Shown here: one piece after another, positions 19,901-30,731 of the stretch
Layout of the letters: every line of letters begins with the position of its first letter
Position numbering within the stretch: the first letter of the stretch is position 1
Origin: Brucella oryzae
Lineage (GTDB): Bacteria > Pseudomonadota > Alphaproteobacteria > Rhizobiales > Rhizobiaceae
Assembly (NCBI GenBank): GCA_012103035.1
Contig: JAAVLL010000001.1
Coordinates: forward strand, 1,276,501-1,340,500
Direction: 5' to 3'
Length of the DNA: 64,000 nt
Position numbers and translations under genes: made by a program
The notes under the pieces: generated by a model
Databases searched by the model: none
Told to the model about the DNA's origin: nothing
What the model saw: the letters and a program-made list of their open reading frames with translations, nothing else

Positions 19901-21832
19901 ATCGTCTGGCGCAGTGCGTTGGTCCGCTCTTCCAGAATTGCCGCATGATTGTCGGCAACCGAGTTGAGGGCTGACGCACTGGCATTGACCGCATTTTCGA
20001 TGTCGCTCGTGCGTGCAGCAAGCGTATCGGCATGGCCGCGGATGACGGAGGAAACGCGTTCGGTTTCGCCTTCCAGCGACGCAGCGAGTACGTCGCGGCT
20101 TTCAGCAAGCTTGCCTGCAAAGGCATCGGCCTTTTCACCAAGAATATTGCCGACGCTTTCACCGATAGACGTCAGATCTTCGCCGATCTTCGTCTTGGTT
20201 TCGTCGATCATCGTGCTCAGAGACGTGCGACCGCTGGAGAAAGTTTCCGCGATTTCGCGAGTACGAGCGATCAGGTTTTCGTTGATCTGGCGCGAACGGG
20301 TTTCGAGAGCTGCATTGAGTTTTTCAGTGCTGCTGTCGAGAGCATGCGCGCGAGCTTCAAACTCGGTTAGAAGCGACCGGCCGCGCTCGGAAAGGGTGCT
20401 TTCCAGATTGGCAAGACGGGTATCGAATTCGCCGACCATCGACTGCGTCGCATTGCCGAGCAGATTGGCGATACCGGTGGTACGTTCGTCCAGAGCCTCG
20501 GCGAGACGATCGGACACCGTGCGCGACTGTTCGTCGAGCGTCGCGATCCGCGTATCGAGCAGATTTGCGAAAGCTTCGCCCGATGTCGTAATGCGCGAAC
20601 CGATGTCGCCTGTGCGGGTTTCGATGGCTTCGGCAATGGCGCCGCCGCTTTCATTGATGCTGCCAATCAGGCGCTCGCCCGATTCGCTGAGCAGGGTGCT
20701 CAATTGCTGCGAAGCTGAAAGAACGTTGTCGCGGATGATGTTGGAAGCGCTCGAAAGCTCTTCCTTCAGCTGTTCATGGGCACCGGAGATGGACGAGCGC
20801 ACGCGCTCGGCATGGCTGACGACGGCTTCGCGCTCATTGCCAAGGTCGCTTACCAGCGAACGAATACGAACCTCGTTATCACTATAGGCGCGTTCGCTGG
20901 TTGACTTCCGACTGGACGAGTGTTTCCAGCTCGACGGCCCGCGCCAAAGTGCGTTCAATGCCTTCGTTCATGGCGGCGACTTCGCGGCGCACAGCCTGTC
21001 CAAGGGTCGAAACGCGGTCACCGGATACAGCTTCCGGCTGGAGCAGCCGCATGGCAGCTTCCGACATGCTACGAGCTGCCGTATGCATTTCCTGTGCACG
21101 TTTCACGAGCTGTGCAAAGCCCCAGAACATTGCGACGGGCAGCGCAACACCCGCAATGACGCCGAGACCGGCAGGCGAGGTGAAGAAGTCCTTGGTAGCC
21201 TGAAAGCTTGCGAAGACATCGGGATTGATGGCCTTGCTCAGTGCAACGCCGCCAGCAGCCCACAACACGCTGATTGCGGTTGTTGTCCAGAAAAGCTTCG
21301 AGGAGTTTTCGTCGCGCGGCGTGGAGCAGCAATAATCGTCTTTTGCTGCGGAATCGTCATTTGCTGGCGTGAAAGTAGGAGATGCGACGTTGGCGGCGGT
21401 CGCGGCAGGTGTAGCGGCAACAGGCTTGCTGACAAGAGGTTCAGGCGTCGGCGCTGCAACATTCGACGTGTTGGCAGGCTTGTGCTGAACGCTGGCCGTG
21501 GCTTGCGAAACTGGTCCGGCGGCTTTCACAACCGGCGGGACCGGTGGTGCTGCTGGCGTTGCAATCACTGAAGCAGTGGTGACGGCTACTTTCGCAGCGG
21601 TCTCCACAGGGGAGACAGCAGCCGGTTCGGCTGTCTTGGTCTTCTGTTCGGCAACCAGTTCTTCAGCTGCGCGCGAAATCTGCTCTTCCAGATCGTCGAC
21701 CGAGAAGCCGTCATCGAACGCACTCAGGTCCATGTCGATATCAAGATCGTCGCCGAAATCGATATCGAGTGCCTGTTCCAGTGCCTTTTCAACCTCAAGA
21801 TCGAGCTTCTGTGCCTTGGATTTGGAAGCCAT
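16979..21832 (-). CDS. Giant apolipoprotein-like coiled-coil membrane protein, growth pole ring (GPR)-like (two indel sites)
   Basis: The repaired protein has about 1,617 residues. The order is: an acidic N-terminus (LDIDFGDDLDIDMDLSAFDD), an Ala/Pro/Val-rich linker, two close transmembrane segments (LFWTTTAISVLWAAGG and GVIAGVALPVAMFWGF), then about 1,200 residues of almost unbroken amphipathic helix. The helix is rich in Ala, Glu, Ser and Thr, with recurring LxERTxxL and ETLAGHSE patterns, followed by a linker and a folded C-terminal tail. This layout matches the GROWTH POLE RING protein described in Agrobacterium, a ring-forming polar growth factor in Hyphomicrobiales. Brucella-group genes of this kind are often labelled kinesin-like. 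Breaks are near 20897 (two bases short, in VNQLERAYSDNE) and near 19850. A 62-residue unit is repeated around 18539-19096. Orthology is inferred from architecture. Confidence 0.75.
18539..19096 (-). repeat. Three tandem 186-bp repeats inside the GPR-like gene
   Basis: Three consecutive 62-codon units (19096-18911, 18910-18725, 18724-18539) each start NLsGTEtRL and contain RADAIAxRLGxIESRLTGEL and SIEARIAxTAS. The first two also share TSETLAGHSEaFaASVAD. The third unit diverges in its last third. The DNA copies are close enough to recombine or to mis-assemble. Confidence 0.8.
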
Positions 21833-22425
21833 TGTTTGCCTACCTCGTACTCAATACTGCGACGGCCGGACCATAAAAGGCCGTTACAAAACTTTCTCCG
21901 CCATTTTGCATCGTATCGGCTCGGGCTTGTTAAGGAAATAGGCGACTTCTGCCGATACCTAAAACTTTAAATACAAGGTTAACGGAAACCGGCTCAATTC
22001 GTGAAAATTCGACATTTCCGGGCTTTCCGCGTTTACCAGCAAGTTGTGGAAATCGGTTCAGGCTGTTTCCTTCATCCGACAATGCTCTACGGATTTATTA
22101 ATAAAATACCCGTATAGAATGCCTGAGTAATATTCTCTCACTTCATGGTTGCGCCGACCGAATGCGGGATTCTATCCATCATTCCTCACTGTCTCTCAAT
22201 TCACATCATATGATGCACTTCCTGCAGACGGCAAGGAAGAGTTTACCGGCTTTAGGCGCAACTGTCAGATTTGGCAGGCATGCAAACTCTCAGTTGATGC
22301 ACGGCATATTGGCGCAGTTACAGGCTTGAGTGCGGTCAAGGTTGAAACTATTTGCAGAACGCCGTATCTGCCATTCCGAGTTTACTTGCGTTTTCCGTCG
22401 GAACGGTGACGAACGCCAAAGATGA

Positions 22426-22785
<360 letters not shown>

Positions 22786-22808
22786 ATTATTGAAGAAATG
22801 GTGATGCG

Positions 22809-23398
22809 ATGGGTGTAGAACCGCATAATGATATTGTCATTATCGGCTGCGGGCCCGTCGCACTTTTCTCTGTTTTTCAGCTTGGGCTGTTCGGATTCAG
22901 GTGCCATCTCATCGATGCCAGTGATCGGCCCGGTGGTCAATGTACGGCGCTCTATGCCGACAAGCCGATTTACGACGTGCCCGGTTTTCCCGAAATCATG
23001 GGCGGGGAACTCGTAGAACGGCTTCTCAGGCAGATCGAGCCGTATAATCCCGTTTTCATTTCAACAAGATAGCGGCCAGCATCGCAGTCGATGACGACAG
23101 TGTGGCCGTTGGCATTCGTAATGGTGACAAGCTAAAAGCGCGCGCAGTGGTGATTGCATCCGGTCTTGGTGCGTTCAACGGGGACGGACAGGTCATCCGT
23201 CCCGACCCGCTGGCCGAGCTTTCTTTTATTAAGACGGGTAACATGCTGGCTGTGAGCCCCGAGACCTTCAGAACTTCAAGTCCGATGGTCTACGCTATTG
23301 GGGATGCCTGCCATTATCCGGGGAAACTGAAACTCATCCTGTCCGGATTTCATGAAGCCGCTTTGATGACGCAGGCTATAAGGCGCGAATTGTGCTAG
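22809..23398 (+). CDS. FNR/thioredoxin reductase-like flavoprotein lacking the NAD(P)H domain (one indel)
   Basis: The N-terminal FAD-binding part (IVIIGCGPVALFSVFQLG, GGQCTALYADKPIYDVPGFP) and the C-terminal FAD motif (PMVYAIGDACHYPGKLKLI) match type-2 ferredoxin-NADP reductases. After repairing the T-run near 23058, the whole protein is only about 196 residues, against about 330-345 in the family. The central NAD(P)H-binding domain with its second GxGxxG/A motif is missing: the sequence jumps from VIASGLGAFNGDG almost directly to LAVSPETF. A loss of over 100 residues is too large for the indel errors seen elsewhere. The gene may be a true deletion derivative, a flavoprotein with another electron donor, or an assembly collapse. 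The ferredoxin gene upstream is its likely partner. Confidence 0.7.
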
Positions 23399-23411
23399 TT
23401 TCGGCACATCG

Positions 23412-24030
23412 TTACTTGGAAGCCTGCTGGGCGCGTTCCATGCGATAAGTCAACAAACGTGCGAAACGATTTTCAAAGTTGATCGTCTCAACCCGGTCAA
23501 ATCGCTGCTGCTCCTTGTCATGCGCTTCCATAAGGCGCGCAGTCACCTTGTCGATATCAGCGCGAAGCACAGCACAATCTGCGCGGGTGCGCAGCCCCTT
23601 ATGTCCCGTTCCATCCGGCTTGCAAAGCTGCGGGCGATAACGATGTGACTTTCTTCGTGGCGGCGAATGTCCTGCAACAACGTATCCCAGATCAGCGCCA
23701 GTTCCGGCGTTGCCTTGCGACGCTGTTTCCAGCGGGCAGGGAAACCTTTGCGTGAACATTCACATAGACGTCTTGCACCTTGCATGCTTTTCCGGGCTCG
23801 CGACCGTAACGTACTTTGGCATCGAAACGGATTTCGGCGGCGCCGGGATGATGCTGGCCAGTCTTCTTGAGGAAAGGGCCGTTACGGGAAAGAGCCTTGT
23901 CGAGGTCGGCTGCTGTTTTGCCGCTCACGGTATAGTAGCTGAATTCGCGAAAGATTGCCGCTGCCTCAGCCTGGGGAGCTACGATAGCGAGAACTGTACT
24001 AAGAGCCAGAACCTTCTTCCTCAAATTCAT
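23412..24030 (-). CDS. Secreted DUF922-like putative zinc protease (about two indels)
   Basis: After two frame repairs (near 23715 and near 23600) this reads as a protein of about 205 residues. It has an N-terminal signal peptide (MNLRKKVLALSTVLAIVAPQ) and a YYTVSGKTAADLDKALSRNGP segment typical of DUF922 proteins. An RRHEESH motif resembles a zinc-protease HExxH site. The region after it (ADIDKVTARLMEAHDKEQQRFD) is helical. It is likely periplasmic. Whether it cleaves peptides is unknown, and the function of the family is not well defined. It ends 14 bp from the convergent flavoprotein gene. Confidence 0.65.
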
Positions 24031-24115
24031 GTCCTGGCACCTCTTTCTAAAAACCAGTAAGAAATTCGCTTTTTGTTGCCGCGAGCATGGCATGCAATCG
24101 TCAAGAGAACTATAA

Positions 24116-25047
<932 letters not shown>

Positions 25048-25051
25048 AGCC

Positions 25052-25410
25052 GTGTACACGATCCGAATGATGAATTGCGCATTTTCGCGCACCACGGCGT
25101 TTTCGATGAAGAGCACAAGCTCGGTCAGCGTTTCTACGTCGATGCTATTCTCGATGTCGATCCGGGCAATGCGCTGGAGAATGACAATATCGACGGTACT
25201 GTGCATTACGGTATCGCCTTTGCTGTCATTGAAGACATTATCACCGGTCGTCAGCGCTATCTGATCGAAACGCTGGCTCTCGACGTCGCCAAGGCGCTGA
25301 CTGCACGGTTTCCGCAGGTAAAGCGGACTGAAATTACCGTTCGCAAGCCGAATGCGCCTGTTCCGGGTGTACTGGACCACGTTGAAGTGACTGTGGTTTA
25401 TCCGCAGTGA
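25052..25410 (+). CDS. folB: Dihydroneopterin aldolase (one indel)
   Basis: This is the second enzyme of the folate operon. It cleaves dihydroneopterin to hydroxymethyl-dihydropterin and glycolaldehyde. The family pattern is clear: FFAHHGVFDEEHKLGQRFYVD near the start and VRKPNAPVPGVLDHVEVTV at the end, with the catalytic Lys in the last motif. A missing T in the run near 25083 separates the first ~10 codons from the rest. The start is uncertain: a GTG at 25052 fits the family length (119 residues), but a GTG at 25031 is in the same frame and would overlap folP. The stop overlaps folK by 4 bp. Confidence 0.88.
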
Positions 25411-25936
25411 AAGCAGACAGCCATTATCGCGCTTGGCTGGGGCTTGGCGGAAATATCGACGATCCTGTCGCTTCGATGGGCAAAGCGTTGCGCCTATTGG
25501 GCGAGAGAGCCGACACGAATGTCGTCGCGGTTTCTCCGGTCTATCGCACGCCGCCATGGGGAAAGACGGATCAGGCGTGGTTTCACAATGCTTGTGCTGA
25601 AATCGAAACCACGTTGCAACCTTTGGAACTGATTGCGGCCTGTCTTGATGTAGAGCGTTCTTTGAAGCGCGTCAGGCTCGAGCGATGGGGCCACGTATCA
25701 TCGATATCGATATACTGGCAATGCAGGATGATGCTGGAAAGGCTATCGTTATGACAGATGCTGCTCTGGAGCTTCCACACCCGCGCATGCACGAACGAGC
25801 CTTCGTTCTCGTGCCCTTGAACGATATTGCACCATCACTCAAAATTGCAGGCAAGACGGTCGCTGCCTGGACTGCCGAAATCGAACGATCCGGAATAGAA
25901 AAAGCCCGCACGAATACGGGCTGGTGGCGTGAATAG
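25407..25936 (+). CDS. folK: HPPK, 6-hydroxymethyl-dihydropterin pyrophosphokinase (one indel)
   Basis: The enzyme transfers pyrophosphate from ATP to hydroxymethyl-dihydropterin, making the substrate of FolP. Motifs are [46 protein letters not shown] (the two metal-binding Asp residues) and [16 protein letters not shown]. The GTG start at 25407 overlaps the folB stop in a GTGA arrangement, implying translational coupling. One break occurs at the G-run near 25687, where WGH should read WGPR. Repaired length is about 176 residues. Confidence 0.9.
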
Positions 25937-25945
25937 ACTTTCTCG

Positions 25946-26478
25946 TCAGTTTTTGGCGATGCTGCCGACAGCAATATTATCGACACGCTTCAGGCTCATG
26001 CCGATGACAGGAACCAGTTCCTTGTCAACGCGAACGGAAACCGTCACATTCATCGTGTTCTGATCGGAAACACGCGCCAGCATGGCACCGTTGAGTTGCT
26101 TGCGATTCAGGCCGAAGACGACCTTGTTGCCGCTAACGGAACCTGATGTAACGTCAAGTCCCTTGCCCGCTGCGCCATCGTTGAACTTGCCTGAATAGGC
26201 AGAGCCCACACGCGTCACGGTGGCTTTCATCGGTTGTGAAAAGACGCCAACGCGGCATGTGCCGTCAAGCGTCATGCCAACTTCTTCATCCGGTGTCGAG
26301 CCAGCAAGATTGCAGACGAACTTCGTGCCCTTGTACTTTCCGGCGACGATTTCACCTGGCCCCGACCATTGGCCTTCGATCGTTTGAAAAACTGCTTGTC
26401 CTTGTCGGCAGCCAGAACCGGCGCGGCAGAAAATGACACGGGCAGCAGCGTCAGGCAGGCGGCGATGCAATTCTTCAT
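25946..26478 (-). CDS. Secreted hypothetical protein (one indel)
   Basis: This is a protein of about 177 residues with a clear Sec signal peptide (MKNCIAACLTLLPVSFSAAPVLAADKDK). I do not recognise the family. The mature part starts with a short WSGPGEIVAGKYKGTKFVC segment and is mostly beta-strand-like. It has paired Cys residues (VCNLAG, GTCRVG) that could form a disulfide in the periplasm. One break lies at the T-run near 26386; the repaired frame is smooth. It ends 10 bp from the convergent folK stop. Confidence 0.75.
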
Positions 26479-26721
26479 ATTCAGCTCTGTCCCGGATTCA
26501 CGACCTTGATCGGACGTCATTCCTAATCGTTGTTTTTCAGCATGTCACGACCAAAAGCTGGTCGCGCCTTGCAAACCGTCGGATATTCCGACGCTGCCAT
26601 AAGCCGATTGAAAGGTAAGGGCACGATTCAGGGAGTGTGCCAATACACCGGATCGCTCGATTCTGGCGCTGATTTCTATCCGCTTATAATCGACGCGAAT
26701 GGTTAACGCTTCGGAAATGTG

Positions 26722-27801
26722 TTACTCTTTTCTAGGATACTTTCTATCAGTTCTCTCGCCGCTTATCTTCGCAAGATCGCCGATAAAGTCGCCGATCCCG
26801 GGGCGCTTTTCCGAATTAAAGGGAATGGACGCACCACATCCATAGCTGCGATACCGATACGGGCTGTCATCAGACCGTTGACGACACCTTCACCAAGCTT
26901 GGCCGAAAGCCGTGATGCGAGGCCATGACCGACAAGCTGCTGGATGACGCTGTCGCCCATGGCCAACGTTCCCGTCACCGCCAGATGAGCAATGACACGG
27001 CGGGCAAGTTTCACAAAACCCAGTGTACCTGGTCGACCCCGTAGAGCTGTGAAAGCCGGCGGATCAGCCGGGCTGATTCAAAATGACATAGCCGATATCG
27101 ACGAGCGCACGCGGGCTGATTGCAGTGACAATCGAAACGCGTTTTGAAGCATTCAAAATGAGTGCGCGCGCTTCGCGGTCGAGAGGACGAAGGATTTCCG
27201 TTTCGGCAAGCTGGATCAGATTTTGTCCGTCAATGATATCGTCGGTCAGACCGTCCAGAAGCTGCCGCCCGCGCGCTGTCTCGGGCAACCCCGCCGCAAT
27301 CGAGCGCAACGAGTCCACTGCTTTTCTGGCTGCCGCCATATCGTCTCGCTCTGCCGCATCTGCGGCGTCCTTGCGAAGGTGCTGCACAGACGCAAGGCGA
27401 CGCAATGCGATCAGTTCACGAACGACGATGGCTATAAAGGTGGTAAGCGCAATTATAGCGACACCCAGAGCGGTCCATCCCAGCCATTCTGCGCGGGAGA
27501 ACAACGCCCGAATAAGATCTTCGGTCCAGATACCGATTGCGAATGAAACAAGAATACCGAGCGCGCCAAAAGTATTCTGCTGAGCGACCAACTCCTTCTT
27601 TCAGGAGTTTCAAACGACGGATCAAGAATTTCCAGCTCTGCCGCTTCCTCCTCACTCAATGCAAAACATCCGGTTGGGGATAACAGCATCAAGATCCCGC
27701 ACCGCACGAGGGCGGCGCGGCTCTTTATCCTCCGTTTCAGGATGGGTGGATGGCTGGTTTATCGTGAACGAAGCCGGTTTACGCGGCGTCTTCTCTGTCA
27801 T
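26722..27801 (-). CDS. ycjF: YcjF/TIGR01620-family membrane protein (about six indels)
   Basis: This inner-membrane protein has a Pro/Arg-rich cytoplasmic N-terminus, two transmembrane segments (FGALGILVSFAIGIWTEDLI and LGWTALGVAIIALTTFIAIV) and a long helical C-terminal domain. That domain ends in a DUF697-like part (FVKLARRVIAHLAVTGTLAMG). The start at 27801 overlaps the ycjX stop in ATGA, so the two are co-translated. Breaks lie near 27675, 27665 and 27563, near 27073, near 27043 and near 26818. Repaired length is about 360 residues. In enterobacteria ycjX-ycjF is a stress-induced pair of unknown function; YcjX is dynamin-like. Confidence 0.8.
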
Positions 27802-29257
27802 GCGAGACGATCCCCAATCAAAAACTGCAAGGCGCGATCCAGCCTTATATGAGGTAAGGACAACGTGAGGCCTTCGGCGTTGCGCTCGAGCCGGGGTGGC
27901 CGAAAACGGACAAAACGGATGGCCGGATCATCCTGTGCAAAAGACTTTTCAAAGATTGTATTGGGATTTTTAGGTAAGTCACCGGGGAATATGGCAGTTT
28001 CGGTTTCGCCATCGAATAGCTGGCCGTCGATTCTCTCGCCTTTCAACGGCGTGCCGACGATGACGGGAAGAGTTTCCTTGCCCTGCGTGACGGTTGCCTC
28101 GCGGGTGGCGCGAACTGCGGCCATTGCCAGCACATCGATATCCGCACCGGAAAAATCGGCGCGCTCGATAGCCCGCTCCACGAGACGCCGCACGATGGCC
28201 TGCAAACGGTCGTGGCTTTCATGATGCAGATGATCGGCTTTGGTAGCAGCGACAAGAATACGCCCGATCCGACGCTGGATCAGGCCGGTCAGCAGGTTCG
28301 AACGGCCCGGACGGAAGCAGGACAGGATATCGGTGAGGGCGCGTTCCAGATCGGCAACGACTGCGCCGCCTGCATTCATCGCCTGCATGGCATCGATAAG
28401 CACGATTTGCCGGTCGAGCCGTGCAATATGTTCCCGAAAGAACGGCTTGATGACATAGGTTTTATAGGCTTCGTAGCGCCGTTCCATCATGGCGCCCAGA
28501 GAACCGGGCTTCAAATCGTCCGGTTTCAGATTGGGCAATGGAGCAAATGTCAGTGCCGGTGAACCCTCAAGGTCGCCCGGCATCAGAAACCGCCCCGGCG
28601 GCAAGGTCGACAAAGCGCGTTCATCGGCTTTACCGGCCCGCAAATAAGCCGTGAAGCTCTTGGCCAGACGCTGCGCGGTCAGTTCGTCTGCCTTTTCGGA
28701 AGGGACAATGAAAGAAGCTTCGGCGATCCACGCCTGAGCCAAATCCTTGTGCGTCGGCTCATGGGCCAGAGCAAAAGAATCGGCGCTGAATTCTGCATAT
28801 GATTTGCCAAGCAAGGGCAGATCGAGCAGCCATTCACCGGGATAGTCGACAATATCGACCGAAAGCTTGCCCGGTGACAGCCAACGCCCCCAGGCAGAGG
28901 CTGATTCATATTCTATTGTCAGACGCAATTGCGAGATAGCGCGGGTGGAATCGGGCCAGATGCGCTCATCGATCAAAGCCGATAGATGCTCTTCATATTG
29001 AAAGCGAGGACTGCATCATCTGGTTGCGGTTCGAGCAACGCGCGTGAAATGCGGCCTGATTTATAGGCTTCGAACATGGGGAGCCTGCCACCATGCAGCA
29101 TGTTGTGAACGAGGGCTGTGATGAAGACCGTCTTTCCCGCACGAGACAATCCGGTTACGCCGAGCCGCAAGGATGGAGACAATAACCCGGTCGCACGGTC
29201 TGCCAATGTATCGAGTGCGATCTTCGCTTCGTCGCCAATACTTGTCAGCTTAGCCAA
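27798..29257 (-). CDS. ycjX: YcjX-family P-loop GTPase (one indel)
   Basis: This is a predicted nucleotide-binding protein of about 486 residues from the YcjX/DUF463 family. Walker A is GLSRAGKT, a DIVDYPGEW segment acts as the G3-like motif, and VAATKADHLH gives the NKxD-like (TKAD) motif. The start is a TTG at 29257, directly after an in-frame stop. An AGGG ribosome-binding site in the GAGGGATAA just upstream supports it, and no other start is available nearby. One base is missing near 28978 (YRALIDERIWPD across the break). It is coupled to ycjF downstream. A role at the inner membrane under stress is inferred from homologues. Confidence 0.85.
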
Positions 29258-29350
29258 TTATCCCTCGCCGAATTCAGTGGTCTGCCAGCACTATAGATAG
29301 GGTCGCGTCTGTCATCTTGACAAGGAATGCCGTTGCACTTGCGGAAAAAC

Positions 29351-29847
29351 TACTGGGGCAGCATGAAGCTTTCGAGATAACCCGCGCCAGATTCAAGCTC
29401 GCTTAGCGAATCGGGGAAGGTGATGTTCGCCAGTGCGGCTGTCGGAAAACCGGCGTGAAGTTTCAGAAGACTGTCTTTTGCCGTCGCCACACAAGGCAAG
29501 CGCCAGATCTTCTATGCTGGGATTGTGCCCCACGAGCATGACTGTCGGCACATGGTCATATTTACGGATGGATTGCATGTAGTCGGCAGCACCGCCGCTA
29601 TAAATTGTGTCATCAATAATGGTCTCGACCTCGATACCGAGACGCTCAACAATGCCGCAGGCTGTTTCCCTGGTTCGGCACGAGCCGGAAACGATCACCA
29701 GGTCAGGATAAAGGTCGAGTGATTTCATGGCTCTTGCAAGCTGGTCGAGCGAGGCTTTTCCTCTTGATCCAAGGGGCGATCGAAGTCCTTCATTCCGGGT
29801 TTTGCCCACATGGCTTTGGCATGTCTTAGGAGAAGCAAACGACTCAT
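29351..29847 (-). CDS. sixA: SixA-type histidine phosphatase (one missing, one extra base)
   Basis: This small phosphohistidine phosphatase starts MSRLLLLRHAKA, where RHA carries the catalytic His. The second His is in LVGHNPSIEDLA. The family acts on phosphohistidine in phosphorelays or PTS proteins. Two corrections are needed. A base is missing near 29757 (PLDQRGKASLDQL). An extra A sits in the run near 29478: removing it restores GKDSLLKLHAGFPTAALAN and the stop at 29351. Repaired length is about 165 residues. This is one of the few clear insertion errors in the window. Confidence 0.8.
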
Positions 29848-30234
29848 CTCTAACGTTCCAAGTTGAATGTTCGCGGCGATTCTTGTCATAGTTTGAGCGC
29901 GAATGAGCAAGCTGTTTGCTCATTCTCCCGATTTTTGATATCTGTCAGCATTATTTACAGGGGATGTCTGCCTAATTATTAGGCTCGTTATGCTGCTATA
30001 GGTTGATGCTATCTGTGAGTGGAAAATATATCCATTTTATTGGCAATTGATTGAAGTCATTCTGGAAATTCTAAGAACAACTATTCGCATGCATTTTCAA
30101 ACTGCATAATTTTAATGCAAAATCATACAAAATTGATGCACTAAAAGTAGTGAAGTATGCTTGTTTGATGTTGTGTCCTTGTTGCTATGGAACTATATAA
30201 CCGCTCGCGTCTCCTAGATGTGGGGTAATTCAAA
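29848..30234. other. AT-rich intergenic region upstream of dksA
   Basis: About 390 bp between the divergent sixA and dksA starts. It is AT-rich, especially 29990-30200, and presumably holds both promoters. I see no open frame, RNA or strong repeat in it. Confidence 0.5.
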
Positions 30235-30651
30235 ATGAGTGAATTGATTGACCTTGACTATAGGCCCACTGAAGACGAGCCGTTCATGAATGAGCGGCAG
30301 AAGTCTTACTTCCGCACGAAACTGGTCGCGTGGAAGAATGATATTCTGCGAGAAGCGCGTGAAACGCTTGAGGCGCTACAGCAGGAAAATGCCAACCACC
30401 CGGACCTGGCGGACAGGGCATCCTCCGAAACGGATCGGGCAATCGAGCTACGAGCTCGCGACAGACAGCGCAAATTGATATCCAAAATCGATGCAGCATT
30501 GAGCCGCATTGATGAAGGAACATACGGCTTCTGCGAGGAAACGGGAGAACCTATTAGCTTGAAGCGGCTTGATGCGCGTCCGATCGCTACGCTATCCATC
30601 GAAGCGCAGGAGCGCCACGAGCGTCGTGAGAAAGTTTATCGCGACGACTAA
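30235..30651 (+). CDS. dksA: DksA-family transcription factor with one-cysteine finger
   Basis: This intact 138-residue protein has the DksA layout. A long coiled-coil hairpin has acidic tip residues in DLADRASSETDRA, and a C-terminal globular finger reads YGFCEETGEPISLKRLDARP followed by TLSIEAQERHE. It binds the RNA polymerase secondary channel and, with ppGpp, adjusts transcription in the stringent response. Only the first of the four zinc-binding cysteines of Escherichia coli DksA is kept (C, then T, S and A at the other positions). It therefore resembles the zinc-independent DksA forms known from alphaproteobacteria and from Pseudomonas DksA2. A strong terminator follows 22 bp downstream, so it is probably monocistronic. 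Confidence 0.93.
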   Translation: MSELIDLDYRPTEDEPFMNERQKSYFRTKLVAWKNDILREARETLEALQQENANHPDLADRASSETDRAIELRARDRQRKLISKIDAALSRIDEGTYGFCEETGEPISLKRLDARPIATLSIEAQERHERREKVYRDD

Positions 30652-30672
30652 GCTTCGAGACGGTTTAAAATT

Positions 30673-30703
30673 ATAGGCTGCGGTTTCCGCAGCCTATTTT
30701 CTT
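30673..30703 (+). terminator. Rho-independent terminator after dksA
   Basis: ATAGGCTGCGG at 30673-30683 pairs perfectly with CCGCAGCCTAT at 30687-30697 around a TTT loop, followed by TTTCTTT. It also lies just past the 3' end of the convergent FliO-like gene and may serve both. Confidence 0.85.
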
Positions 30704-30731
30704 TGGGTTAGGATAAATCCCAACCGAGATA

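Noticed and set aside
22149-22409. An 86-codon open frame between the coiled-coil gene and the ferredoxin gene
   Set aside because: It has no recognisable domain, no ribosome-binding site, and lies in an AT-rich promoter region. I treat it as non-coding.
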